From a virus, in the IMG/VR virus record IMGVR_UViG_3300021420_000042, positions 1-55,061 of that record: 55,061 bases of DNA; one strand, given 5' to 3'. Shown here piece by piece: positions 24,263-31,540 of this stretch (position 1 is the first letter of the stretch; each line of letters opens with the position of its first letter). The notes under the pieces are model-generated. The model was not told the DNA's origin, ran no database searches, and saw only the letters and a list, made by a program, of their open reading frames with translations. The translations under genes and the position numbers were made by a program.

Positions 24263-25162
24263 TCAGGCCATGAACTTGGACATGTCCCGCATGATCGACT
24301 CGGCGGATTTCTGCACCACCGCGCGAACGTTGTCATCCTCGCGCAGCTTTGCAGTTTCCTCGACGCACAATTCGTCTTTGATCCGCTTGGCGATCTTGGC
24401 CAGTTTCGGATCATCGGTCAGATTGAACGCCGGCAGCCGTGCCGCCAGTTCGCGAACATTCGGCACCAGCGAGTCGAGAAAGAACTTGCGTCCCTTCAAG
24501 CCAGTTTGCGGTTCCGATTTGAACTCGGCCAGCTTTTTGACCATGTGTCCGACCACGTCGCGGATTTGTTTCGCCGTGTCCTGCATCGCGACATCGACCG
24601 CGTTTTTCGACGTGGCCTTGATCTCCGCGCGCATTTCCTCGGCGATTTCATCCTCGACATCGGCGCGAAAGTCCGTTGCATCGGGGAACGGCATCAAGAC
24701 CAGATCAAGCTTGAACTTGCCTCTGATCTCGCTCGCTTCCGGATAGTCCGATTGTTTGAACAGTCCGTTCAGCGCTACTTTGCGTTCCTCGACAAACTTG
24801 GGATAATCGCGACAAAAATCGTCGGCTGCTTGGGCAAAGTCCCGTTTCAAAACGCGGAACTTATTCGCGAACTCGCCGTAGAGAACGTTCGGCAGAATTC
24901 GCGGCCCTTCATCGGCCCACGGTTTGGTCAGTTTGTGGTGCAGGTCGCGCGCATGTGATACCAGCTTGTTGATCTCTTTGAGGCGATCGGCCTCGATCAA
25001 CAGCTTGTTGTATCGGCCGGCGTCCTTTGCGGCGCCGTGCGCCTCGTTGACTTCGTCCGTTACGCGCCGATCCAGCTTGCGCGCCGTCCATTGCGAAATG
25101 TTGACGGCGACCAGCACGGCCTTGCGCGAAAGCGGCGATGCCACTGTCTTTGCTCTTGCCAT
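24263..25162 (-). CDS. DUF3150-like protein
   Basis: 299 residues, mostly helical. It opens with VNISQWTARKLDRRVTDEV, then the ADRLKEINKLVSHARDLHHK and GPRILPNVLYGEFANK stretches, as in DUF3150 proteins that lie between MoxR-like and VWA genes in phages. The whole protein looks like an extended coiled coil. It may be a structural adaptor of the ATPase-VWA pair. Its leader carries the type B hairpin at 25184-25230. Confidence 0.65.
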   Translation of the reverse strand: MARAKTVASPLSRKAVLVAVNISQWTARKLDRRVTDEVNEAHGAAKDAGRYNKLLIEADRLKEINKLVSHARDLHHKLTKPWADEGPRILPNVLYGEFANKFRVLKRDFAQAADDFCRDYPKFVEERKVALNGLFKQSDYPEASEIRGKFKLDLVLMPFPDATDFRADVEDEIAEEMRAEIKATSKNAVDVAMQDTAKQIRDVVGHMVKKLAEFKSEPQTGLKGRKFFLDSLVPNVRELAARLPAFNLTDDPKLAKIAKRIKDELCVEETAKLREDDNVRAVVQKSAESIMRDMSKFMA

Positions 25163-25183
25163 TGTTGTCTCCTATGTGTGCGG

Positions 25184-25230
25184 AATCGCACGACACCGCG
25201 CCGGGTCTCAATCCGTCGCGGTAGCTTGCG
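25184..25230 (-). repeat. Intercistronic hairpin repeat, type B copy 2
   Basis: Partner of 24213-24259. The stem has one mismatch (CCGTCGCG instead of CCGGCGCG). Downstream on the minus strand: AGGAGACAACA before the ATG of the DUF3150-like gene. Confidence 0.65.
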
Positions 25231-25234
25231 TTTC

Positions 25235-26275
25235 TTATTGGACAAGCACATCCTGATTGGCGCAGGCCCATGCGCCATAGGCGCTTACGTTTGCGAGCGC
25301 TGGATCACGACGAACAGCGTCAGTCACCGTCAACACCTCAAATTCGCGGCGCGGATTTGGCTGTTCGCTGCCAATTCGCTTGGCGTAAGTGATGAGTGAT
25401 GGCATAGTTTTTCGAGTTGCTATCGTCGCTAGGCCAGTGCAAACCGCGTAGCGCTCAGACGGCTCTGTCGGTATCTTGGCCGTCGTAGGATTGGTCAAGA
25501 TATCGTCCAGCGTGCCGAGCGATCGATACAGCCCGATAAACGCGTCCAGTTCGCCGGCAACTTGTTCGCCGACCAGTCCAGCAAACAACAATTGCCGGAT
25601 CGCGTCTGGCGCACCGACGTGCTTGCTGCACTTAGTGAGGGTTCGCGGTGTCGGAAACGCATCTTCGTCGCCCTTCGGCATGATATGCAAAAGTTCGCGA
25701 CGAAACCTGACGAACGCGATGATCTCTGGCGCCACGTTGTTTTGCACCGCCCAAAGGCACCACGCTTCAACGTCTGGAATGACGTTAATGTGGCCGAACC
25801 GATTTCGGTTCGCGGTCGGTGTTCGCACCGTGGCCGTTCTGTCGGTCATCTTGTTGCCGGTCGCCACGACCTCCCAGTTTCCAGGGGTGCCGAGTTTTCC
25901 AGGCAAGATGTATTCGCCGATCTTGCCCTCAAGTGCGAGGCCAAGACACGCATTCATGACCTGTTGCGTTCCGGTATTGAATTCGTCCAGCAACAGAATA
26001 CCGCGCTCGCCGTCGCGTTTGATTTGCGGCAGTTCGCCCGGCACTAGCCAACGCGTCGTTCCTGTTTTCAGATCGGGCACTGGAATGCCGTGAAAATCGA
26101 CGGTGTCTCGAATGTTGGTCAGAATCGTAATGACATTACGTTCCTGTTTTTTTCCAACTTGATGCACCAATTCAGTTTTTCCGATTCCAGGTGACCCGTG
26201 AATCCAGGATGACTGGCCAGCCCCGATGTAGTGTTCGAGTAGCTGTTCAGCCTTGTCCATGGTTACGTCTGTCAT
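25235..26275 (-). CDS. MoxR-type AAA+ ATPase (CobS-like)
   Basis: 346 residues from the ATG at 26275 (AAGGAG upstream). Walker A is HGSPGIGKTE, Walker B ILLLDEFN, then WEVVATGNKMTDRT (sensor 1) and TANRNRFGH (arginine-finger region). These are the hallmarks of MoxR/CobS-like AAA+ proteins. In phages they are encoded next to a DUF3150 protein and a VWA protein, as here, forming a chaperone-like complex of unknown target. No cobalamin genes are present, so a role in B12 synthesis is unlikely despite the family label. Confidence 0.82.
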   Translation of the reverse strand: MTDVTMDKAEQLLEHYIGAGQSSWIHGSPGIGKTELVHQVGKKQERNVITILTNIRDTVDFHGIPVPDLKTGTTRWLVPGELPQIKRDGERGILLLDEFNTGTQQVMNACLGLALEGKIGEYILPGKLGTPGNWEVVATGNKMTDRTATVRTPTANRNRFGHINVIPDVEAWCLWAVQNNVAPEIIAFVRFRRELLHIMPKGDEDAFPTPRTLTKCSKHVGAPDAIRQLLFAGLVGEQVAGELDAFIGLYRSLGTLDDILTNPTTAKIPTEPSERYAVCTGLATIATRKTMPSLITYAKRIGSEQPNPRREFEVLTVTDAVRRDPALANVSAYGAWACANQDVLVQ

Positions 26276-26305
26276 AGTGACTCCTTTCGATTGATCATAT
26301 CGTGA

Positions 26306-26323
26306 CGCGCCGCGAACGGCGCG
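26306..26323 (-). repeat. Intercistronic hairpin before the ATPase gene
   Basis: CGCGCCG, loop CGAA, CGGCGCG. It is followed on the minus strand by TCACGATATGATC and AAGGAG. The layout matches the type A and B hairpin leaders although the sequence differs. Confidence 0.55.
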
Positions 26324-26334
26324 CTTCGATAGGG

Positions 26335-26745
26335 TCAGAAACACCGAATTGAATTGGAAAGTTTTTGTGTGAGGCCGTATTCCGAAATCGTGCTGATATC
26401 GATTGCGGTCGGCGCTAACGAGACTTTATTTTCCCGTTCGATAGCGTCTTGAACGCCGGCCGCAGCGGCAGCATTTAGCTTCGCTTCAAACGCCTTGGAA
26501 CCGCGCGGAATTTCAGCAGATGATCGCGTTGTCATTTTTTGGTCCTTTCCAAAATTGAACGTGTCGTTCCATTTGGCCTTATTGACGTGAACCTTGCCGG
26601 CCGCGTGGTCGGCAACAAATTGATTGGCGCGCACCATCGCCAACTCGGCCTCTGCCTCGTTGGTGAAAGGAAACACGATATCGAACAAGGTGCCGTCCTT
26701 ACATTTGGCCATGACGGCATCGGCCAGCGTGACGATTGCAAACAT
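26335..26745 (-). CDS. Hypothetical protein with strong internal start
   Basis: 136 residues, ATG at 26745 with GGAGG. The first 65 residues (IVTLADAVMAKCKDGTLFDI, then FTNEAEAELAMVRANQFVAD) are alpha/beta. At codon 71 lies a second ATG (26535) preceded by AAAGGACC at ideal spacing, giving a 66-residue product that begins MTTRSSAEIPRGSKAFEAKL. Either two genes were fused in frame or one reading frame makes two proteins. It is upstream of the MoxR-type gene in the same operon. No family recognised. Confidence 0.55.
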   Translation of the reverse strand: MFAIVTLADAVMAKCKDGTLFDIVFPFTNEAEAELAMVRANQFVADHAAGKVHVNKAKWNDTFNFGKDQKMTTRSSAEIPRGSKAFEAKLNAAAAAGVQDAIERENKVSLAPTAIDISTISEYGLTQKLSNSIRCF

Positions 26746-26748
26746 TTG

Positions 26749-26895
26749 TCAGTCCTCCATTGTTGTGAATAGGTTTGAACCGTCGCACTCACTGCCCTCC
26801 ACCGGGTACTCCCACTCTGTGGTTTTTGCCGGGGGGCAATGGATTGGCCGAACTGTGCGACGGTCCAAATTGGTGACGGCATCCAAGATTGTCAT
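26749..26895 (-). CDS. Small hypothetical protein, start uncertain
   Basis: 48 residues from the ATG at 26895: MTILDAVTNLDRRTVRPIHC, then KTTEWEYPVEGSE. The frame stays open and protein-like for about 20 more residues upstream (HTNRRGILVKESGYVW) to a TGA, without an ATG, so a CTG or other start is possible. The 3' end lies just before the next gene's Shine-Dalgarno. No family recognised. Confidence 0.5.
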   Translation of the reverse strand: MTILDAVTNLDRRTVRPIHCPPAKTTEWEYPVEGSECDGSNLFTTMED

Positions 26896-26948
26896 CCAAA
26901 CGTATCCGGACTCTTTGACCAGGATGCCGCGTCTATTGGTGTGATCCG

Positions 26949-26996
26949 CCCCGGCTCAAAGTGTCCGGGGCCGGCCGCAGGTAGCTCTCACTGCGG
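26949..26996 (-). repeat. Double GC hairpin in leader
   Basis: CCCCGG/CCGGGG (26949-26970, 10-base loop) next to CCGCAG/CTGCGG (26975-26996, 10-base loop), just upstream of the small gene at 26749-26895. It continues the series of hairpin leaders in this operon. Confidence 0.5.
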
Positions 26997-27049
26997 TAGA
27001 GTCGCGCGATGAATTTCGTGACGGCGCCCGTGAGCGCCGCTGGCGAAAG

Positions 27050-27205
27050 TCATTTGAACCAAGCAAGAATGGTTGCGCAAAATGGGCAGTTGACCCATTT
27101 TACAGACGCCGTAAATCGCTCGGTTTCCTCCGCTTCCATATAAGCTTGCGAAGCGGCGTAGCCTTGTGCGAATTCAGCGTGGATGGCGGTCATTGACGCG
27201 GTCAT
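27050..27205 (-). CDS. Small hypothetical protein (51 residues)
   Basis: MTASMTAIHAEFAQGYAASQ, then YMEAEETERF and a C-terminal CPFCATILAWF. The helical first half and the terminal CxxC look like a small protein with a metal or membrane-touching end. It appears to be the first gene of the leftward operon that runs to 21.3 kb. Function unknown. Confidence 0.5.
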   Translation of the reverse strand: MTASMTAIHAEFAQGYAASQAYMEAEETERFTASVKWVNCPFCATILAWFK

Positions 27206-27277
27206 TGTGTAGTGCCCCGTTGAGTAGCGATGAATTTACTTTTTGAACGGCCAAGTCAGGTCGAATTTCCAAGACAT

Positions 27278-28100
27278 GACGATCTCCCTTGTTGTGTGGT
27301 TTTTTAGTTCATCGAAAACAGGATCAGGCGACCGCCAAGCCATGCCGCGATATGCGCCGCGCGGCGCTGCCAAATCCGGGGCATGAACGTCGATCCGCTT
27401 CCGGCCCGGCACCGTGATGGCTGGGCTTACTTGACGGCTGATCCGTTTTTCGATGAACTTTGTTGGTGGCACGGCTGCCGAAACGATCAGCAGACGTGTC
27501 ACCAAAAAGCTTTTCTCAGTGGGCCATCCATCCGCAGGGCATTCCAGCCTACAACCGCGCGAGCCACGTACCGGACCATATGAGGCGAGGGAGGCCGTAT
27601 TCGGCTTCATTCCCGGACCATGTTAAGGCGCTGAGCGCCAAGGGCGGCTGCAATGAGAGAGGCATGTCCACCGCCCCACCGGGGCCGGCACGTCTTGGTC
27701 TCTCCTGCCCCACTAAGATGGGGAGCTTATGGTGGTCCACAAGTGTGCCAAGGCAAAATAGTTCTGTGTGTTTTCAATTGGTTATAAGATTGTCGGTTTG
27801 GCAAGTCTGGCGAGATATGGGGCGATTTGACCAGATTGGACCGAGTTCCGGCCGGGAACCTGGTGATTTCAGGGCATAGGCCCGCAAAGGGCCAGAGAAG
27901 CCCCGTGGTAAGCCTATTTCTGAGGGGATGGCAGGTAGCGGCCAGGTCCGGCGCCGTCACGGGCGAGGCCGCGGCCAGGCCGGTTACGGCCGGGACCGCA
28001 TAAATACCCGGACCTGGTCGGAACCTATACGTTGGAACACGGTTATATCGTTGGCGCGGGGCATTCCGCCCATGCTCGCCACCACGTCAAGGAGAACGCA
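27278..28100. other. Long interval without a convincing gene
   Basis: About 820 bases. Open frames on both strands are mutually overlapping and lack good starts. A 13-codon frame with a good ribosome-binding site (MSWKFDLTWPFKK, 27236-27277 minus) lies at the left end; a longer frame running into it from 27610 is doubtful. Near 27937-27984 there are GC-rich near-direct repeats (GCGGCCAGG...CCGG), then AT-rich TAAATA and TTATAT patches. It may contain the promoter of the leftward operon, the promoter of the gene at 28101, or an origin-like region. Confidence 0.4.
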
Positions 28101-28292
28101 ATGTCAAGCAATCATTTCGCCCCACTGATCACCGCAGTCGAAGCGGCACCGCCGAATCAACGGACCGAAAAGCTGATCACCGGGATTGCCACGCAGATGC
28201 AGCAATCCAGCGTCTCGCAGGTACAGCAACTCGGCCAGGACCTGCAAAGCATCGTGCCGCAGTTGGTCAGGGCTTGCCAGCAGCAAGGCTGA
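28101..28292 (+). CDS. Small stand-alone protein (moron candidate)
   Basis: 63 residues, ATG at 28101 with AAGGAGA upstream. The sequence is Gln/Ser-rich and helical: SNHFAPLITAVEAAPPNQRT, then TQMQQSSVSQVQQLGQDLQS. It is the only rightward gene in a 22-kb leftward stretch and is followed directly by its own terminator at 28313-28343. That layout is typical of morons, genes expressed from the lysogen. Anti-restriction, anti-CRISPR or host-control roles are possible but cannot be read from sequence. Confidence 0.6.
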   Translation: MSSNHFAPLITAVEAAPPNQRTEKLITGIATQMQQSSVSQVQQLGQDLQSIVPQLVRACQQQG

Positions 28293-28312
28293 GCGAGCAG
28301 TCGGAAACGTTG

Positions 28313-28343
28313 AACCCCCGGTGCGTCGCGCGCCGGGGGTTTT
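28313..28343 (+). terminator. Rho-independent terminator of the 28101 gene
   Basis: AACCCCCGG (28313-28321) pairs with CCGGGGGTT (28333-28341), 11-base loop, then TTTT. Strong, and oriented for the rightward small gene. Confidence 0.85.
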
Positions 28344-28376
28344 GATTCAGGAGGCCACTAAGGGACGGGTATGTGC

Positions 28377-28532
28377 CTATTTTCGTTTTGAATAGTAGGC
28401 GATCACTTCGGCTGCGATTATCTTGTAGATTGGCGAATTGACAAGCGGACCATATCTCCGCTCAAGGTGCCGCACGAGCTTTCGCCATTCGGCCCGTTCC
28501 CGTTTTTCTTTGGCTGGCATTCGTTTGGTCAT
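28377..28532 (-). CDS. Small basic helical protein (51 residues)
   Basis: MTKRMPAKEKRERAEWRKLV, then RHLERRYGPLVNSPI and a Tyr/Lys tail. Strongly basic and helical, so it may bind nucleic acid. It starts seven bases after the stop of the cupin-like gene, with no strong Shine-Dalgarno. It is AT-richer than its neighbours. No family recognised. Confidence 0.45.
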   Translation of the reverse strand: MTKRMPAKEKRERAEWRKLVRHLERRYGPLVNSPIYKIIAAEVIAYYSKRK

Positions 28533-28538
28533 CGGCGG

Positions 28539-28970
28539 TTAGTGCCCGTTTTCCAGTACCGTATTCGGCGCGCGAAACGTCTGCTCCATTTTGTGCCAGC
28601 CATCGCCGCGCAAATAGACCTTCGCGCGCTTCCGAAACCTGATCCAGAGCGAATATGATGATCGCTTATAGATGCGCGCAATTCGGTGCGATAGCTCGGG
28701 TCGCACCAAGCCAATGCGTCCCGGTTTCCATATCGCAACGTTTCTGATCGGTACGCCGTAGGGCGTCGTGCGGTCGCCTTCGAGTTCTTCGAGGTAGCCG
28801 CCCCACAGTATGACCCGAATGGCGTAGGCTGGATGCGTGTGAAAGCACTCGGCGTCGTCAGGACCGACCATCTTGTGCAGATCGATGTGGTAGCCGCGCC
28901 CGCAAAGCAGATGCTTGACCCAAAGCGTAGGCCGCCCGTCCATTGTGCCACGCCATTCATCCCACTGCAT
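28539..28970 (-). CDS. Cupin-like phage protein
   Basis: 143 residues from the ATG at 28970 (GGAAGG upstream). The motif ECFHTHPAYAIRVILWGGYL followed by a long beta region, RPELSHRIARI, then YSLWIRFRKRAKVYLRG is the layout of a small cupin found in phages and mobile elements, with HxHP as metal ligands. The substrate is unknown. An upstream extension to 29045 is possible but its start is weak. Confidence 0.6.
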   Translation of the reverse strand: MQWDEWRGTMDGRPTLWVKHLLCGRGYHIDLHKMVGPDDAECFHTHPAYAIRVILWGGYLEELEGDRTTPYGVPIRNVAIWKPGRIGLVRPELSHRIARIYKRSSYSLWIRFRKRAKVYLRGDGWHKMEQTFRAPNTVLENGH

Positions 28971-29002
28971 TTCAACCTTCCTGCTTTGGACGGGTATGTC
29001 GG

Positions 29003-29215
29003 CTACTTGGTGAGTTCTACAATTTTTTCCAATGCATCGCGCCAAACGACTGCGCCTTCTTCGGCTGATGTGCGCAAGCCCTTTTGCGCGACGCGGCGAA
29101 CTGCTGCGATCGCTTTATTTGCTCGATGATTTTCCATCGCAACTTCTCCACAGCGACGGAAAAGAACATCGGCAACGTCTTTTGTTGGCGCTCGTCGCAT
29201 TCTGATAGTCTCCAT
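29003..29215 (-). CDS. Small hypothetical protein
   Basis: 70 residues, helical and charged (RRAPTKDVADVLFRRCGEVA, then WRDALEKIVELTK). The start at 29215 is 12 bases after the preceding stop; an internal ATG four codons later is also possible. No family recognised. Confidence 0.5.
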   Translation of the reverse strand: METIRMRRAPTKDVADVLFRRCGEVAMENHRANKAIAAVRRVAQKGLRTSAEEGAVVWRDALEKIVELTK

Positions 29216-29227
29216 GCTGTTCGGCGG

Positions 29228-29434
29228 TTAACTGGTGAGTGCCGAACGCCCGAGCGATGTTAGCTCGCGCCAGCGACCAGATGCGGACGGTCCGCCATCC
29301 CGAAAGAAACCGCGATCCGTTAAAGAGTGGATGACGATATTGCACGGCTCATTTTCCAGCATAGTCACAAAGTTGCTGCCGTGGTTGCGTTCGGCGTATT
29401 TCAACTCCCGAAGTTCGGCATCTGTTAGGTTCAT
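29228..29434 (-). CDS. Small hypothetical protein
   Basis: 68 residues: MNLTDAELRELKYAERNHGS, then FVTMLENEPCNIVIHSLTDR. It begins in the duplicated leader described at 29430-29456. The upstream open frame beyond this start is the antisense of neighbouring genes. Function unknown. Confidence 0.55.
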   Translation of the reverse strand: MNLTDAELRELKYAERNHGSNFVTMLENEPCNIVIHSLTDRGFFRDGGPSASGRWRELTSLGRSALTS

Positions 29435-29456
29435 GGCGACATTCGTCCTGTCAGCG
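29430..29456 (-). repeat. Duplicated leader with Shine-Dalgarno, copy 2
   Basis: Partner of 14034-14060; 26 of 27 bases identical. Contains AGGACG and the ATG of the gene at 29228-29434. Confidence 0.7.
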
Positions 29457-29459
29457 GCG

Positions 29460-29675
29460 TCACGCGTCCAGCGCGGCGCACTCGTTGCAGCAATAGACCG
29501 AGACGTGATCTGGTGGAATTGGTTTGCAGCACTCCATCCGAAAGCAATAGCGCCCCCGCGCGGCGTTGTCATGAGGCAACCAGCCTCGGCGCTGGCAGTG
29601 TCGGCAGCCGTGCCCGCCGCACGCGTCGCACTGGACCGCGCCGGCCGGCCAGGGCTTAACCTTGGGGATGTCCAT
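29460..29675 (-). CDS. DnaJ-like zinc-finger protein
   Basis: 71 residues from the ATG at 29675. CDACGGHGCRHCQRRGW is a CxxCxGxG..C..C zinc motif like the DnaJ cysteine-rich region, and ECCKPIPPDHVSVYCCNECA adds a second Cys cluster. Small phage proteins with this pattern are common; the partner is unknown. It overlaps the gene before it by one base. Confidence 0.6.
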   Translation of the reverse strand: MDIPKVKPWPAGAVQCDACGGHGCRHCQRRGWLPHDNAARGRYCFRMECCKPIPPDHVSVYCCNECAALDA

Positions 29676-30130
29676 CACTGTATCAGTTCATCGATCCGGC
29701 GCTGTTCTTTCGCGGCAGTGACGATCTCGGCGAACGTTGGCTTGCGGCCTTTGGCCAGTTCCAGCTTTTTGTATTCCTCGACCGCCATGTCCATTTCGGC
29801 GCGTTCGGCGTTGGAAAAAAACGCCCTGTTTTCTGGTGACGGCATGAAGCCGGTTCGGACGTAGATATAGACCAGGGCCGGAGATTGGTCGCCAGCGCCG
29901 CACGCTTCCATGGCTTTTAATATTTCCGTTTCCACTTTGTCGGCGTTCATTGCGACCGGCGTGTTGCCAGGTGCGTCAGGATCGAACATGACCGGTTCGC
30001 CAGGCAAGGGGTCGCGGCCAAAGCGCTTTTTGAAACGCTTGTGACTGGCGTCCAGCGCCTTTTGTAGACGCGGGTGATCGGACCCCGGAATGATACGCCC
30101 CATGGCGTCGCGTAAGTCGATTTTGTTCAT
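29675..30130 (-). CDS. Hypothetical protein
   Basis: 151 residues. DHPRLQKALDASHKRFKKRF followed by GRDPLPGEPVMFDPDAPG, a helical middle with PALVYIYVRTGFMPSPEN, and EYKKLELAKGRKPTFAEIV. The ATG overlaps the integrase stop region, so it is cotranscribed with integrase. No family recognised. Confidence 0.55.
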   Translation of the reverse strand: MNKIDLRDAMGRIIPGSDHPRLQKALDASHKRFKKRFGRDPLPGEPVMFDPDAPGNTPVAMNADKVETEILKAMEACGAGDQSPALVYIYVRTGFMPSPENRAFFSNAERAEMDMAVEEYKKLELAKGRKPTFAEIVTAAKEQRRIDELIQ

Positions 30131-31290
30131 TGCACTATTCCTTCAATATGTGCGGCGAGCTTGTCGAGCGCCGCGCGTTTTTCGTCGGCGTATTCATATA
30201 GGTCATAAACGCCACGGACGCCACCGATAACGTGTCCGATCACGCGTTCGGCAATGTCCGGCGTAGCATAGCGCGACATGACGCTGCGCGCGGTGCGGCG
30301 CAGATCGTGTAACGTCCAGTGCGGCATTGGCCGCTTACGTCCGCGCAAGTCCGCGAGTGTCTTGTCCAGTGCCTTCTTGGCCTTGCTGTATCCGCTGAAC
30401 GGCGTCTTGCCGTCATCGCTGGAAAACAAGAAGCCACGACGATTGCCGAATAGGCGTTGTAAGGCTGACGTGATCGGAACGAGATGCGGCTTTTTGTGTT
30501 TCATGCGGGACCCTGGAATGACCCACTGGTCTCCCGCAATTTCCTCGCGATGAATGTGCGACACGTTGGTGCGGCGTTGACCGCTCAATAGCAACGCCCG
30601 GATAAAAGCGGGATAGCTGGCCGGCACCTGATCGCCAACCAGGTCGAGCGCTGCCCACAGATCGCGGATTTCTTGATCGTTCAAAAAGCGAGCGCGCTGG
30701 CGTTCGCTGGGTTTGGTCCTGGCTTTGATCATTGGCGGTCGGAAATCGTCGTCGCGATCGGCGTGCCAGCGAAACGCGGCGCGTATATAGGCCAACGCTC
30801 TGTCGGCCATCACTGGTCCGCTGTCATCGGTGATGTCATCGTGCAGGCCAGCAAGGTCGGATTTTTTCAAATCATAAATCGAGCGCTTGCCAAGTTTCGG
30901 GCGCACCAACCGATCAAAGGCGCTGGCGATAGCTGGCGCGCTCCGCAACGCACGGCCGTGGACCTCGCGTTTGATGTAGTTGTCGAGCAGCGCGTTGACG
31001 GTGTTTTCGGCAGCGGTTTCTTGCTTGGCGCGCTCTGCGATAGGGTCGCGATTGTCGGCGATTTCGCCGCTGCGCTTTTTGGCCAGGACACGCGCCTCAT
31101 CCGCCGTGATTGATCCGTGTCGGCCAAGCCGATAAGGTCTGCGCTGACCGTCGCCGTTGCGGTAGCGCAGATCATACACGACCGCGCCGCTGGCCAAGCA
31201 GCGGGCGCGAAAGCCGATGATCTCGGTATCGGCGATGGTCTGTCCAGGCTGCAAGGCGTCGATGAAACGCTTGGAAATTCGGGCTTTCAT
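30127..31290 (-). CDS. int: Tyrosine-type phage integrase
   Basis: 387 residues from the ATG at 31290 (an upstream frame to 31377 has no better start). The N-terminal arm-binding region (ISKRFIDALQPGQTIADTEI) and the AP2-like YRNGDGQRRPYRLGRHGSIT stretch are followed by a core-binding domain and the catalytic domain: Arg near 240 (LLLSGQRRTN), HDLRRT at 328-333, the GHVIGGVRG His near 353, and Tyr near 362 (GVYDLYEY). It recombines attP with a host tRNA-Lys gene; the tRNA fragment lies just upstream of its start. Confidence 0.92.
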   Translation of the reverse strand: MKARISKRFIDALQPGQTIADTEIIGFRARCLASGAVVYDLRYRNGDGQRRPYRLGRHGSITADEARVLAKKRSGEIADNRDPIAERAKQETAAENTVNALLDNYIKREVHGRALRSAPAIASAFDRLVRPKLGKRSIYDLKKSDLAGLHDDITDDSGPVMADRALAYIRAAFRWHADRDDDFRPPMIKARTKPSERQRARFLNDQEIRDLWAALDLVGDQVPASYPAFIRALLLSGQRRTNVSHIHREEIAGDQWVIPGSRMKHKKPHLVPITSALQRLFGNRRGFLFSSDDGKTPFSGYSKAKKALDKTLADLRGRKRPMPHWTLHDLRRTARSVMSRYATPDIAERVIGHVIGGVRGVYDLYEYADEKRAALDKLAAHIEGIVQ

Positions 31291-31298
31291 CAAACCAT

Positions 31299-31319
31299 CC
31301 GTGGTCCCGCTGTGGTCCC
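31299..31319 (+). repeat. Predicted arm-type integrase site, left arm
   Basis: GTGGTCCC-GCT-GTGGTCCC preceded by CC. The identical 21-bp sequence occurs at 31563-31583 in the same orientation, on the other side of the core. Each contains two direct GTGGTCCC units, as arm-type sites often do. Confidence 0.65.
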
Positions 31320-31412
31320 AGTCTGGCGGTATTCGCGAGATTTTTGGGTAACAGCAAGTAACCAGGAAGATAACCATAAAGTTCCATTTTTCAATAGCTT
31401 ACGTCAAACACC

Positions 31413-31496
31413 GAGCGCTCTCAGTGAGTTGTTAAAAAAGCCTTAAAGCGACTTTTAATCACGGGGTCGTGGGTTCGATCCCCACCGCGCTCACCA
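31413..31496 (+). other. attP core: 3' half of tRNA-Lys(TTT) with degenerate 5' half
   Basis: From about 31450 to 31496 the sequence is the anticodon loop CTTTTAA (anticodon TTT), 3' stem, T arm GTGGG-TTCGATC-CCCAC, acceptor strand CGCGCTC and ACCA. The matching 5' half is wrong: upstream GAGCGCT pairs six of seven with the acceptor end, but the D arm and the anticodon 5' strand do not pair. This is a phage attachment site that rebuilds the host tRNA on integration, not a functional tRNA gene. Confidence 0.8.
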
Positions 31497-31540
31497 AAAA
31501 TCAAATAAAAATCAGCTATTTACAGGAGATGTTGGGAGCG

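Noticed and set aside
22671-26275. Cobalamin cobaltochelatase (CobS/CobT)
   Set aside because: No other cobalamin genes; phage MoxR-VWA pairs commonly carry this label without the function.
27236-27610. 124-residue leftward frame in the gene-poor interval
   Set aside because: Mutually overlapping frames on both strands and no good start except for the last 13 codons.
31413-31496. Functional tRNA-Lys gene
   Set aside because: The 3' half is perfect, but the D arm and anticodon 5' strand do not pair; it fits an attachment site.
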